A DNA stretch of 64,000 nucleotides from Comamonas serinivorans (GCF_002158865.1 NZ_CP021455.1:1240001-1304000); one strand, 5' to 3'. Positions 51,670 through 60,556 are shown, numbered from the stretch's first letter. Notes: generated by a model not told the origin, from the sequence alone. Numbers and translations are program-made.

Positions 51670-51834
51670 GTTAGACTAACGGCACCGACAGCGACAGGAA
51701 CCGCACCACAAACAGGCGGTTTCCGGCGCCCCACCTCGGCACGGTTTGTGCATTGCAGCAACCGTTCTCCGAAGGTCTGTCGACCGTTTGCAACCCACTG
51801 TGTCATTGGCCTAGCGGCCACCAGGAGTAATCAC

Positions 51835-53166
51835 ATGCCTCAGAACGTCAAAGAGCAATTGAGCCGCGAACAGCAGATCGCCGCGCTGGAGAAGGACTGG
51901 GCCACCAACGCCCGCTGGAAGGGCGTCAAGCGCGGCTACAGCGCCGCCGACGTGGTTCGCCTGCGTGGCAGCGTGAACATCGAGCACACGCTGGCGCAGC
52001 GCGGTGCCGAAAAGCTGTGGGCGCTGGTGAACGGTGAGGCCAAGAAGGGCTACGTGAACGCGTTTGGTGCCATCTCGGCCGGCCAGGCCATGCAACAGGC
52101 CAAGGCTGGCCTGGAAGCGGTCTACCTGTCGGGCTGGCAAGTGGCCGCCGACGGCAACACCAGCGAAACGATGTACCCCGACCAATCGCTGTACGCCTAT
52201 GACTCGGTGCCCACCATGGTGCGCCGCATCAACAACACCTTCAAGCGTGCCGATGAAATCCAGTGGGGCCGCGGCGTGGGCCCTGGCGACAAGGACTACC
52301 TGGATTACTTCCTGCCCATCGTGGCCGATGCTGAAGCCGGTTTCGGCGGCGTGCTGAACGCTTTCGAGCTGATGAAGAACATGATTGCCGCAGGCGCTGC
52401 CGGCGTGCACTTCGAAGACCAGCTGGCTGCCGTGAAGAAGTGCGGCCACATGGGTGGCAAGGTGCTGGTGCCGACGCGTGAAGCCTGCGAAAAGCTGATC
52501 GCTGCGCGCTTTGCCGCCGACGTGATGGGCGTGCCCACCATCGTGCTGGCCCGCACCGACGCCGAAGCCGCCAACCTGATCACCAGCGACCACGACGACA
52601 ACGACAAGCCGTTCCTGACCGGTGAGCGCACGCAAGAAGGCTTCTACCGCGTGAAGAACGGCCTGGAGCAAGCCATCAGCCGCGGCATCGCCTACGCCCC
52701 CTACGCCGACCTGGTGTGGTGCGAGACCGGCACGCCCGACATCGGCTTTGCCCGCGAATTCGCCCAGGCCGTGCTGGCCAAGTGCCCGGGCAAGCTGCTG
52801 AGCTACAACTGCTCGCCGTCGTTCAACTGGAAGAAGAACCTGTCGGACAGCCAGATCGCGTCGTTCCAGGACGAGCTCTCGGCCCTGGGCTACAAGTACC
52901 AGTTCATCACGCTGGCCGGCATCCACAGCAACTGGTACAACACCTTCAAGTTCGCCCACGAATACGCCCGCGGCGAAGGCATGAAGCACTACGTGGAAAT
53001 GATCCAGGAACCCGAATTCGCCGCGCGCGAAAAGGGCTACACCTTCGTGTCGCACCAGCAAGAAGTGGGCGCAGGCTACTTCGACGACGTGACCACCGTG
53101 ATCCAGGGTGGTTCGTCCAGCGTGAAGGCCCTGACCGGCTCGACCGAAGAAGAACAGTTCCACTGA
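51835..53166 (+). CDS. aceA: Isocitrate lyase
   Basis: 443 residues. It splits isocitrate into glyoxylate and succinate, the entry to the glyoxylate shunt that allows growth on acetate or fatty acids. The catalytic Cys203 sits in AVKKCGHMGGKVL, and WQVAADGNTSETMYPDQSLY, VADAEAGFGG and SYNCSPSFNWKK are family hallmarks. Start chosen at 51835, behind a perfect CCAGGAGTAATC ribosome-binding site; in-frame codons further upstream run through the AT-rich operator region and are rejected. A strong terminator follows. Codon choice is more biased toward G/C-ending optimal codons than in neighbours, consistent with high expression. Confidence 0.97.
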   Translation: MPQNVKEQLSREQQIAALEKDWATNARWKGVKRGYSAADVVRLRGSVNIEHTLAQRGAEKLWALVNGEAKKGYVNAFGAISAGQAMQQAKAGLEAVYLSGWQVAADGNTSETMYPDQSLYAYDSVPTMVRRINNTFKRADEIQWGRGVGPGDKDYLDYFLPIVADAEAGFGGVLNAFELMKNMIAAGAAGVHFEDQLAAVKKCGHMGGKVLVPTREACEKLIAARFAADVMGVPTIVLARTDAEAANLITSDHDDNDKPFLTGERTQEGFYRVKNGLEQAISRGIAYAPYADLVWCETGTPDIGFAREFAQAVLAKCPGKLLSYNCSPSFNWKKNLSDSQIASFQDELSALGYKYQFITLAGIHSNWYNTFKFAHEYARGEGMKHYVEMIQEPEFAAREKGYTFVSHQQEVGAGYFDDVTTVIQGGSSSVKALTGSTEEEQFH

Positions 53167-53227
53167 TCGATCCGTACCGCGTTTCCTGAGGGGGAGACAG
53201 CACCGGGATGATGTGTCCCGGTGGCAG

Positions 53228-53260
53228 AAGGCCTTGCGATGTTCATCGCAAGGCCTTTTT
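53228..53260 (+). terminator. Rho-independent terminator of aceA
   Basis: AAGGCCTTGCGATG pairs perfectly with CATCGCAAGGCCTT (53228-53257) and ends in TTTTT. About 60 bp after the aceA stop. Confidence 0.95.
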
Positions 53261-53384
53261 GCGCCTGTACGCCGGACGCGCAGGCGATTGACGCGGCTGA
53301 TGGTTTCTGCGAATGGCGATTGATGGCCTGGCCTGGGCACAATGTCGGGTGCAATCCGGGCCAGGCGAAGTGCTTTTTAAGCTG

Positions 53385-53434
53385 TAGTATGGTTGTATTG
53401 CCGATCTAGATTCAACGGAGACAAGGAGATACTG
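53385..53434. repeat. 50-bp dispersed palindrome, copy 14 (carries a ribosome-binding site)
   Basis: Begins TAGTATGGTTG and ends GAGATACTG, core TTGCCGAT and AACGGAGA. Its last base is directly followed by the ATG of the acyl-CoA ligase gene, and its right arm contains AAGGAGAT, the ligase ribosome-binding site. Confidence 0.85.
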
Positions 53435-55069
53435 ATGATTTCTGGCCTGATGCAGGACAAGCCGCTGTTGATTTCCGACCTCATCGAGTTCGCTGCCCAG
53501 TACCACGGCGGCACCGAGGTGATTTCGCGCCGGGTCGAGGGCGACATCCACCGCTCGACCTGGGCCCAGGTGGCGGCGCGCGCGCGGCAGGTGGCCCACG
53601 CCCTCGACGGCTGGCGGATCGGCCAGGGTTCACGCGTGGCCACGCTGGCCTGGAACGGCTACCGCCACCTCGAGCTGTACTTCGGCGTCAGTGGCTCGGG
53701 CCGGGTGCTGCACACCATCAACCCCCGCCTGCACCCTGAGCAGATCGCCTGGATCATGAACCACGCCGAGGACGAGGTGCTGTGCTTCGAGGCCTCGTTC
53801 CTGCCGCTGGTGCAGGCCGTCTGGCAGAAGTGCCCCACGGTCAAGCGCTGGGTGCTGCTGTGCGAGGCCGACAAGCTGCCGGCCGACACCGGCATTCCCG
53901 GTCTGGTGTCGTACGAGGCCTGGATCGCTGGGCAGGCGACCACCTACGCCTGGCCCAAGCTCGACGAAAACGCCGCCTCCAGCATGTGCTACACCAGCGG
54001 CACCACGGGCAACCCCAAGGCCGCGTTGTACTCGCACCGCTCCACGGTGCTGCACACCTACGCCTCGGTCATGCCCGACGGGCTGAACCTGAGCTCGCGC
54101 GATGCCGTGCTGCCCGTGGTGCCCATGTTCCACGTCAACGCCTGGGGCATCCCGTACTCCACCGCCATGGTCGGCGCCAAGCTGGTGTTGCCCGGGCCTG
54201 CGCTCGACGGCGAATCGGTCTTCAACCTGATCGAAGCCGAGGGCGTGAGCATTGCGCTGGGCGTGCCCACGGTGTGGCAGATGCTGCTGGGCCACGTGGC
54301 CAAGCACAAGCAGCGCTTCTCCACGCTCAAGCTCACGGTCATCGGCGGGGCGGCCGCGCCGGCCGCCATGATCCAGACCTTCGAGAAGGACTACGGCGTG
54401 GAGGTGCGCCACGCCTGGGGCATGACCGAGATGTCGCCGCTGGGCACGGCCGCCTCGCTGGGCCGGCGCCAGGCCGCGCTGAGCGATGCCGAGCAGCTGG
54501 CGATCAAGACCACACAGGGTCGCGCCATCTTTGGCGTCGAGATGCGCATCGTGGGCGATGGCGGCAAGGCCTTGCCCTGGGATGGCAAGGCCTTTGGCGA
54601 CCTGCACGTGCGCGGTCCCTGGATCATCCGCGAGTACTACAAGGCGGGCGAGTCGGCGTTGGTCGACGATGGCTGGTTCCCCACGGGCGACGTCGCCACC
54701 ATCGACGCTGAGGGCTACATGCACATCACCGACCGCAGCAAGGACGTGGTGAAGTCCGGCGGCGAGTGGCTGTCCACCATCGACATCGAGAACATCGCCA
54801 TGGGCCACCCGGCCGTGGCCATGGCCGCCGCCATCGGCGTGAAGCACCCCAAGTGGGATGAGCGCCCCATCGTGGTGGTGGTGAAGAAGCCCGACGCTCA
54901 GGTCAGCCGCGAGGAGCTGCTGGCCTTCTACGAGGGCAAGCTGGCCAAGTGGCAATGCCCGGATGACGTGGTGTTCGTCGACGCCATCCCGCTGGGCGCC
55001 ACCGGCAAGATGCTCAAGACCGAGCTGCGCAAGCAGCTGGCCGGCTACAAGTTGCCCGAGCTGGCCTGA
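53435..55069 (+). CDS. Acyl-CoA ligase (AMP-forming)
   Basis: 544 residues of the ANL superfamily. The AMP motif YTSGTTGNPKAA, GAAAPAAMIQTF, WGMTEMSPLG, GWFPTGDVATID and the C-terminal PLGATGKMLKTELRK (catalytic Lys) are present. It resembles medium/long-chain and 3-(methylthio)propionate ligases; substrate probably a fatty acid, because the following genes encode beta-oxidation enzymes. The start at 53435 follows AAGGAGAT at good spacing; that site lies in palindrome copy 14, which touches the ATG. Palindrome copy 15 lies 118 bp after the stop. Confidence 0.95.
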   Translation: MISGLMQDKPLLISDLIEFAAQYHGGTEVISRRVEGDIHRSTWAQVAARARQVAHALDGWRIGQGSRVATLAWNGYRHLELYFGVSGSGRVLHTINPRLHPEQIAWIMNHAEDEVLCFEASFLPLVQAVWQKCPTVKRWVLLCEADKLPADTGIPGLVSYEAWIAGQATTYAWPKLDENAASSMCYTSGTTGNPKAALYSHRSTVLHTYASVMPDGLNLSSRDAVLPVVPMFHVNAWGIPYSTAMVGAKLVLPGPALDGESVFNLIEAEGVSIALGVPTVWQMLLGHVAKHKQRFSTLKLTVIGGAAAPAAMIQTFEKDYGVEVRHAWGMTEMSPLGTAASLGRRQAALSDAEQLAIKTTQGRAIFGVEMRIVGDGGKALPWDGKAFGDLHVRGPWIIREYYKAGESALVDDGWFPTGDVATIDAEGYMHITDRSKDVVKSGGEWLSTIDIENIAMGHPAVAMAAAIGVKHPKWDERPIVVVVKKPDAQVSREELLAFYEGKLAKWQCPDDVVFVDAIPLGATGKMLKTELRKQLAGYKLPELA

Positions 55070-55420
55070 GGGCGCGGCCTCGCAACGAGGCCTGACGGCG
55101 AGCCGTGACGGCACGGCCTGATGGCGAGCCTGACGGCACGGCCCGAACTCGCCGCGGGCTTGATCCACATCAACCTCATGCTGCATGGGGTATGGTGTGC
55201 TTCCCGTTGAGTAAGAAACGCAAATCCGGGCATACTGTGAACAGGTTTGCATGACATTCCACCATGCAGTTTGCTGTCGCCGAAGTGCTGGCAGCGGCTG
55301 CACCTGAGCGCCGACGATTGCCCGACGCCACCCCCGCGGGCGCCGGTTGGCGCGCGCCGGTGACTTTTTTTCCTTCGCCTGGCAACGGCCAGGCCCACCA
55401 TCCAACCACAGGAGCAATGG
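55070..55420. other. Intergenic region with palindrome copy 15
   Basis: 351 bp between the ligase and fadJ-like genes. It contains the palindrome at 55188-55237 and, near 55400, the fadJ-like ribosome-binding site. No gene. Confidence 0.5.
55188..55237. repeat. 50-bp dispersed palindrome, copy 15
   Basis: Begins GGGTATGGTG and ends CGGGCATACTG with core TTCCCGTT and AACGCAAA. Between the acyl-CoA ligase and the fadJ-like gene. Confidence 0.8.
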
Positions 55421-57526
55421 ATGACCGCAGAGTACAAGGTGAACGGCGATGTGGCCGTGATCACGCTGAAGAATCCGCCCGTCAACGGGCTGAGCTACGC
55501 CACGCGGCTGGGCATCTCGAAGGGGCTGGACCAGGCCCTGGAAGACGCCAACGTCAAGGCCGTCGTCATCACCGGTGAGGGCAAGGCCTTCTGCGGCGGC
55601 GCCGACATCACCGAGTTCGGCACCGCCAACGCGGGCAAGCAGCCCGGGTTGCACCCCATCATGCGGACCATCGAGCTGTTTCCCAAGCCCGTGGTGGCCG
55701 CCATCCACTCCGTGGTGATGGGCGGTGGTCTGGAGCTGGCGTTGAGCTGTCACTACCGCGTGGTGGCGCCAGGCACCCAGGTGGCCCTGCCTGAAGTCAA
55801 GCTGGGTCTGCTGCCCGGCGCCGGCGGCACGCAGCGCCTGCCGCGCGTGCTGGGCGTGGAGGCCGCCGTCAACATGATCGTCAACGGCTCCATCGTGCCC
55901 AGCGAGGTGCTGGCCAAGGCGCCTGGCCAGAAGCTGTTCGACAAGTTGACCGCCACGGCCGCGTCGCTGATGGACGAGGCCACTGCGTTTGCGCGTGAAG
56001 CCGCGGCCAAGCCCGGCCCCTACCCGATGGTGCGTGACCTGCCCTGCAAGCACCCCCAGGGCGAGGCCTATTTCGGCTTTGCCGAACAGATGGTGGGCGG
56101 CATGGCCAAGAACCTGCCGGCCCCCATGAACAACCTGTTGGCCGTGAAGGCGGCCACCACCAGCGCCACGTTCGACGAAGGCATGCGCCGCGAGCGCGAG
56201 CTGTTCGAGCAGCTGATGGCCTCGCCCGAATCGCGTGCCCTGCGCCACCTGTTCTTCGCCGAGCGCGCGGCCGCCAAGATCCCCGACGTGCCGAGCGACA
56301 CGCCCGTGCGCGAGATCAAGTCGGTGGGCGTCATCGGTGCCGGCACCATGGGCGGCGGCATCACGATGAACTTCCTCAACGTGGGCATCCCGGTCAGCAT
56401 CCTCGAAACCAAGCAGGAAGCGCTGGACAAGGGCCTGGCCACCATCCGCAAGAACTACGAGGCGCAGGTCAAGAAGGGCAAGCTCAAGCCCGAGGTGTAC
56501 GAGCAGCGCATGGCCTTGCTCACGCCCACGCTGGACTACGCCGCGCTGAAGGACGTGGACCTGGTCATCGAGGCCGTGTTCGAAGACCTGGGCGTCAAGG
56601 AAACGGTGTTCAAGAAGCTGGACGAGGTCTGCAAGCCCGGTGCCATCCTGGCCTCCAACACCTCCACGCTGGACGTGAACAAGATCGCCGACTTCACGAA
56701 GCGTCCCCAGGACGTGGTGGGCCTGCACTTCTTCAGCCCCGCCAACGTGATGAAGCTGCTCGAGGTGGTGCGCGGCGACAAGACCGGCAAGGACGTGCTC
56801 GCCACGGTCATGAAGCTGGGCAAGACCATCAAGAAGACGGCCGTGGTCTCGGGCGTGTGCGACGGCTTCATCGGCAACCGCATGGTGGCCAAGTACAGCG
56901 CGCAAGCCCACCTCATGATGGAAGAGGGCGCCACGCCGCAGCAGGTCGACAAGGCGATCGAGAAGTTCGGTTTCGCCATGGGCCCGTTCCGCATGGGTGA
57001 CCTGGCCGGTGGCGACATCGGCTGGGCGATCCGCAAGCGCCGCATCGCCGAGGGCCTGCTGCCCAACGTGCCCAGCATCGCCGACAAGGTGTGCGAGCTC
57101 GGCCGCTTTGGTCAAAAGACCAGCGCCGGCTTCTACGACTACGCACCGGGCCAGCGCGACCCCATCCCGAGCGCGGTGGTGGGCCAAATCATCGACGACT
57201 ACCGCAAGGAGCACGGCATCACGCCGCGCAAGATCAGCGACGACGAGATCGTGCAGCGCCTGGTGTTCGCCCTGGTCAACGAAGGCGCCCGCATCCTCGA
57301 AGAGGGCATCGCCAGCAAGTCCAGCGACATCGACATGATCTACCTGACGGGCTACGGCTTCCCGATGTTCCGCGGTGGCCCCATGCACTATGCCGGCGAG
57401 GTGGGCCTGTACAACGTGCAAGAGGCCATGAAGCGTTTCGCACGCAACCCCAAGGCCGATCCGAAGTTCTGGGAGCCCGCACCGCTGATCCAGAAGCTGG
57501 TGGCCGAAGGCAAGACCTTCTCCTGA
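55421..57526 (+). CDS. fadJ: Multifunctional enoyl-CoA hydratase / 3-hydroxyacyl-CoA dehydrogenase
   Basis: 701 residues. The N-terminal crotonase domain (1-190) has the oxyanion motif FCGGADITEFG and MGGGLELALSCHYRV with PEVKLGLLPGAGGTQRLPR. The 3-hydroxyacyl-CoA dehydrogenase begins near residue 300 with GVIGAGTMGGG, and contains catalytic HFFSPANVMKLLEVV and the C-terminal dehydrogenase domains. It carries out hydration and NAD-dependent oxidation in beta-oxidation. The gene symbol reflects the domain order; fadB and fadJ cannot be told apart from this alone. Start at 55421 follows CAGGAGCAATGG. Its thiolase partner follows 118 bp downstream. Confidence 0.93.
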   Translation: MTAEYKVNGDVAVITLKNPPVNGLSYATRLGISKGLDQALEDANVKAVVITGEGKAFCGGADITEFGTANAGKQPGLHPIMRTIELFPKPVVAAIHSVVMGGGLELALSCHYRVVAPGTQVALPEVKLGLLPGAGGTQRLPRVLGVEAAVNMIVNGSIVPSEVLAKAPGQKLFDKLTATAASLMDEATAFAREAAAKPGPYPMVRDLPCKHPQGEAYFGFAEQMVGGMAKNLPAPMNNLLAVKAATTSATFDEGMRRERELFEQLMASPESRALRHLFFAERAAAKIPDVPSDTPVREIKSVGVIGAGTMGGGITMNFLNVGIPVSILETKQEALDKGLATIRKNYEAQVKKGKLKPEVYEQRMALLTPTLDYAALKDVDLVIEAVFEDLGVKETVFKKLDEVCKPGAILASNTSTLDVNKIADFTKRPQDVVGLHFFSPANVMKLLEVVRGDKTGKDVLATVMKLGKTIKKTAVVSGVCDGFIGNRMVAKYSAQAHLMMEEGATPQQVDKAIEKFGFAMGPFRMGDLAGGDIGWAIRKRRIAEGLLPNVPSIADKVCELGRFGQKTSAGFYDYAPGQRDPIPSAVVGQIIDDYRKEHGITPRKISDDEIVQRLVFALVNEGARILEEGIASKSSDIDMIYLTGYGFPMFRGGPMHYAGEVGLYNVQEAMKRFARNPKADPKFWEPAPLIQKLVAEGKTFS

Positions 57527-57547
57527 TCGACGGCCTCCCATCAAACG

Positions 57548-57597
57548 CAGTATGCGTGTGTTGCCGTTCAGCAGTGAACGGCAACTGGTTGATACCC
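57548..57597. repeat. 50-bp dispersed palindrome, copy 16 (closest to consensus)
   Basis: Begins CAGTATGCGTG and ends GATACCC with perfect core arms TTGCCGTT and AACGGCAA at positions 14-21 and 30-37. Twenty-one nt after the fadJ-like stop and 47 nt before the thiolase start. Confidence 0.95.
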
Positions 57598-57644
57598 CGT
57601 GGTGATGCCGCGGACACGCAGCGCAACGCATTCAAGGAACATTC

Positions 57645-58820
57645 ATGACATCCGCATTGATCGTCTCAACCGCGCGCACCCCGTTGGCCAAGAGCTGGAA
57701 GGGCGCCTTCAACATGACGCACGGCGCCACGCTGGGCGGCCATGCCGTGCAGCACGCCGTGCAGCGTGCCGGCATCGACGGCGCCGAGGTCGACGACGTG
57801 ATCATGGGCTGTGCCACGCCCGAGGGCGCGACCGGCTCCAACATCGCGCGCCAGATCGCCCTGCGCGCCGGCCTGCCGGTGACCGTGTCGGGCCAGACCG
57901 TGAACCGCTTCTGCTCGTCGGGCCTGCAGACCATCGCCCTGGCCGCGCAGCGCATCATCGCCGGCGAGGCCGACGTCTATGTGGCCGGCGGCGTCGAAAG
58001 CATCTCGTGCGTGGCGCCCCATGCCAACAAGCACATGATCGTCGACCCCGAGCTCAAGGCCATGAAGCCTGAGATCTACTGGAACATGCTGCAAACGGCC
58101 GAGCAGGTGGCCAAGCGCTACAACATCGGCCGCGAGGCCATGGACGAGTACGGCGCCGGCAGCCAGCAAAAGGCGGACGCCGCGCTCAAGGCCGGCCTGT
58201 TCAAGGCCGAGATCGCGCCCATCACCGTGACCGCCGGCGTGGTGGACAAGAACCTGGGCCTGATCACCAAGCAGGTCACGGTCGAGCACGACGAAGGCAT
58301 CCGCGCGGGCACCACCGTGGAAGGCATCCGCGGCATCCGCCCCGCCATTCCCGGTGGCGTGGTGGCGGCGGGCAACGCCAGCCAGTTCTCGGACGGCGCA
58401 GGCGCCTGCGTGCTGGTCAGCGAAAGCTACGCCAGCCAGAAGAACCTCAAGCCGCTGGGCCGCTTCCTGGGCTTTGCCGTCGCCGGTTGCGAGCCCGACG
58501 AAATGGGCATCGGCCCCGTGTTCGCCGTGCCCAAGGTGCTCAAGAAACTCGGCCTCACGGTGAACGACATCGACCTGTGGGAGCTGAACGAAGCCTTCGC
58601 CGTGCAGGTCATCTACTGCCGCGACAAGCTGGGCATTCCGGCCGACCGCCTGAACGTGAACGGCGGCGCCATCGCCGTGGGCCACCCCTATGGCGTGTCG
58701 GGCCAGCGCCTGACCGGCCATGCGCTGATCGAAGGCAAGCGCCGTGGCGCCAAGCGCGTGCTGGTGACCATGTGCATCGGCGGTGGCATGGGCGCCGCCG
58801 GCGTGTTCGAGGTGCTCTGA
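57645..58820 (+). CDS. fadA: Acetyl-CoA C-acyltransferase (thiolase)
   Basis: 391 residues. Acyl-accepting Cys90 in VNRFCSSGLQT, His in GGAIAVGHPYG near residue 350, and the second Cys in MCIGGGMGAAG near the C-terminus form the thiolase active site. It cleaves 3-ketoacyl-CoA to acetyl-CoA and a shortened acyl-CoA, the last step of beta-oxidation, feeding aceA and the glyoxylate shunt. The start at 57645 opens on MTSALIVSTARTPLAK, the standard thiolase N-terminus. Palindromes lie on both sides (57548 and 58908). Confidence 0.95.
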   Translation: MTSALIVSTARTPLAKSWKGAFNMTHGATLGGHAVQHAVQRAGIDGAEVDDVIMGCATPEGATGSNIARQIALRAGLPVTVSGQTVNRFCSSGLQTIALAAQRIIAGEADVYVAGGVESISCVAPHANKHMIVDPELKAMKPEIYWNMLQTAEQVAKRYNIGREAMDEYGAGSQQKADAALKAGLFKAEIAPITVTAGVVDKNLGLITKQVTVEHDEGIRAGTTVEGIRGIRPAIPGGVVAAGNASQFSDGAGACVLVSESYASQKNLKPLGRFLGFAVAGCEPDEMGIGPVFAVPKVLKKLGLTVNDIDLWELNEAFAVQVIYCRDKLGIPADRLNVNGGAIAVGHPYGVSGQRLTGHALIEGKRRGAKRVLVTMCIGGGMGAAGVFEVL

Positions 58821-59334
58821 AGCCGGCCTGCGCCTGAGTGCCCACGCGTCCCTTCGGTGGGCGCGTGATGCGCTTCAGGTGCACCGCCTTGAGTCGAGGT
58901 CCGATGCCAGTATGCAGAAGTTGCCGTTTTGGAATGAACGGTGGACCCTGCATACTGGCATTGTTTTTGGATGCCACCCGGCCGCTTGAACGAGGCCGGA
59001 TCGCCCACGACGGCGTCGCGGTGCTTGCGGCCCGGCAGTGGCCCGGCGCGCTGCGGCCCAGGCCGTGCTCTGGCGTGGGCGCCGAACGGGCTGAACGCCG
59101 ACGCCCGCGCGGGGTTTGTTCCTGATGCGCTTGTCGCGCAGCCCGTGCGATGGGCGATCGGCCGACCGCGCGTTGCAGCCTGGCGTTGTGACTGCCGGGC
59201 GTCCCGCTGCAGTCGGCGCCACCTTGCAGCCGGCGCCACGCGCAGCCAGGCGTCGCGTCAGGTCATGACGGCGTGTCACACATCGCCGGGCGTCCTGACG
59301 CACACTCGCAGCTTTTCATTTGCATGACGTGCCC
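58821..59334. other. Non-coding stretch with palindrome copy 17
   Basis: 514 bp; the palindrome at 58908-58957 is the only structure recognised. The promoter of the SIMPL-domain gene should be near the right end. Confidence 0.4.
58908..58957. repeat. 50-bp dispersed palindrome, copy 17
   Basis: Begins CAGTATGCAG and ends CTGCATACTG, a 9-10 bp outer stem, with core TTGCCGTT and a weaker AACGGTGG. Confidence 0.9.
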
Positions 59335-60069
59335 ATGATTCGCCTCACCCCTTTGTTGCTGGCCCTTGCGCTGTCGGGCGCTGCCACCACCAGTTTTGCC
59401 CAGACCACCATGGAACCCACCTCGAGCACCGAGCGATCGGCTCATCCCACCCTGCAACTCGAAGCCAGCGCCAGCCGCCAGGTGCCCGAGGACACCGCCT
59501 GGGCGCTGTTCGCCGTCGAGCGCGAGGCCAAGGACCAGGCCACGGCGCAGCAGCAGGCCCAGGCCGCACTGGCCGAAGTTGTGGCGCTGGCCCGCAAGGC
59601 TGGCCAGCTCGATGTGCGCACCGAGGGCATGTACACCTCGCCCATCTACGCGCCCAAGGGCGACAAGGTCACGGGCTGGCGCTCGCACCTCGAGCTGCGC
59701 ATCGAATCGACGCAGACCGGCCAGGTCGCGCAGACCGCCAGCGCCTTGATGGACAAGGCGCGGCTGCAGGGCGCGGGCTTTTTCCTGTCGACGGCCAAGC
59801 GCCAGGAGGCCGAGCGCGAGCTCATCGGTGCGGCCGTGCAGGAGTTCCAGCTCAAGGCCCAGACCACGGCCAAGGCCCTGGGCTTTGCCAGCACCTCGTA
59901 CAAGAACGTGGCCCTGCAGCAGCCGCAGATGGCGCAGCCCATGTCGACGCGCATGTTCAAGGGCGCACGCGCCGAAGCCGATGGCGCACCGGCTGAGCCG
60001 CTGACCCTGGAGCCCGGCAAGACCGAGGTGTCGGTGTCGGTCAGCGGGACCGTGAACCTGCTGCGCTGA
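59335..60069 (+). CDS. SIMPL-domain (DUF541) periplasmic protein
   Basis: 244 residues. A signal peptide (MIRLTPLLLALALSGAATTS, cleaved after FAQ) precedes a single SIMPL/DUF541 domain: LQLEASASRQVPEDTAWALF opening strand, QAALAEVVALARKAGQLDVR, YTSPIYAPKGDKVTGWRSHL and the C-terminal VSVSVSGTVNLL strand. SIMPL proteins are exported or envelope proteins implicated in stress responses and signalling; the exact role is unknown. A TTG 15 bp upstream is in frame but the ATG at 59335 starts the signal peptide properly. It stands alone. Confidence 0.9.
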   Translation: MIRLTPLLLALALSGAATTSFAQTTMEPTSSTERSAHPTLQLEASASRQVPEDTAWALFAVEREAKDQATAQQQAQAALAEVVALARKAGQLDVRTEGMYTSPIYAPKGDKVTGWRSHLELRIESTQTGQVAQTASALMDKARLQGAGFFLSTAKRQEAERELIGAAVQEFQLKAQTTAKALGFASTSYKNVALQQPQMAQPMSTRMFKGARAEADGAPAEPLTLEPGKTEVSVSVSGTVNLLR

Positions 60070-60332
60070 TCGGTGGCGTGGGTGGCCTGCTGCAGGGTCA
60101 GCGCGCCGCCCATGGTCACTGCGCCGCCACCGGCGTGCAAAAGCCGAGGTGTGTGCCGGCCGGTCACATCGCCCAGGGGCGTTGGCGGTGCCGCGCCCGG
60201 CGCCGACCCGGTCCGGGATGGCGCGGTGGCGGGCCTGCAGTGGAAGGTGCGTGGGCAACCGGCTCTGCGCAGACCGCTGCAGGGCGGTGATCCTGTCGGT
60301 CCGCTGCACCCAGGCGCTGTTTTTGAGGCGTG

Positions 60333-60382
60333 GGGTATGACCTGTTTGCCGTTGATTCAGAAACGGTGAGGGCTGCATACTC
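60333..60382. repeat. 50-bp dispersed palindrome, copy 18
   Basis: Begins GGGTATGACC and ends GCTGCATACTC with core TTGCCGTT and AACGGTGA. Confidence 0.85.
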
Positions 60383-60507
60383 TGGTGTCTGAATGCTGAC
60401 AGCCACAGTGCCAGGGCAGCAGCCCGGCGTGCACGCGCTGGCCTGACCGGCGATGGGCGGCCGCCCCCACCGGCGCGCACCGCCTTCGCGTGACCCCCTC
60501 CAACGCC

Positions 60508-60540
60508 AACGGGCGTGCCGCTTTCGGCGGCACGCCCGTT
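60508..60540 (-). terminator. Strong hairpin after the encapsulin operon
   Basis: AACGGGCGTGCCGC pairs perfectly with GCGGCACGCCCGTT around a 5-nt loop, 16 nt after the cysteine desulfurase stop. No T-tract follows on either strand, so it may stabilise the mRNA end or aid Rho-dependent termination. Confidence 0.5.
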
Positions 60541-60556
60541 GATCTGGTGTTCAACC

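Larger units (their letters stand above)
60070..60556. other. Convergent intergenic region
   Basis: 487 bp between the SIMPL gene and the encapsulin operon end. Holds palindrome copy 18 and a strong hairpin without T-tract, described separately. No gene. Confidence 0.5.

Noticed and set aside
51616..51834. In-frame N-terminal extension of aceA
   Set aside because: Runs through the AT-rich operators; the family start and ribosome-binding site are at 51835.
53630..57631. 1333-codon open frame antisense to the ligase and fadJ-like genes
   Set aside because: Spans two well-supported genes in the opposite sense and has only the skewed composition of a mirror frame.
6491..60382. CRISPR array
   Set aside because: The 50-bp palindromes are 1-7 kb apart, irregular and diverged, without uniform spacers or cas genes.
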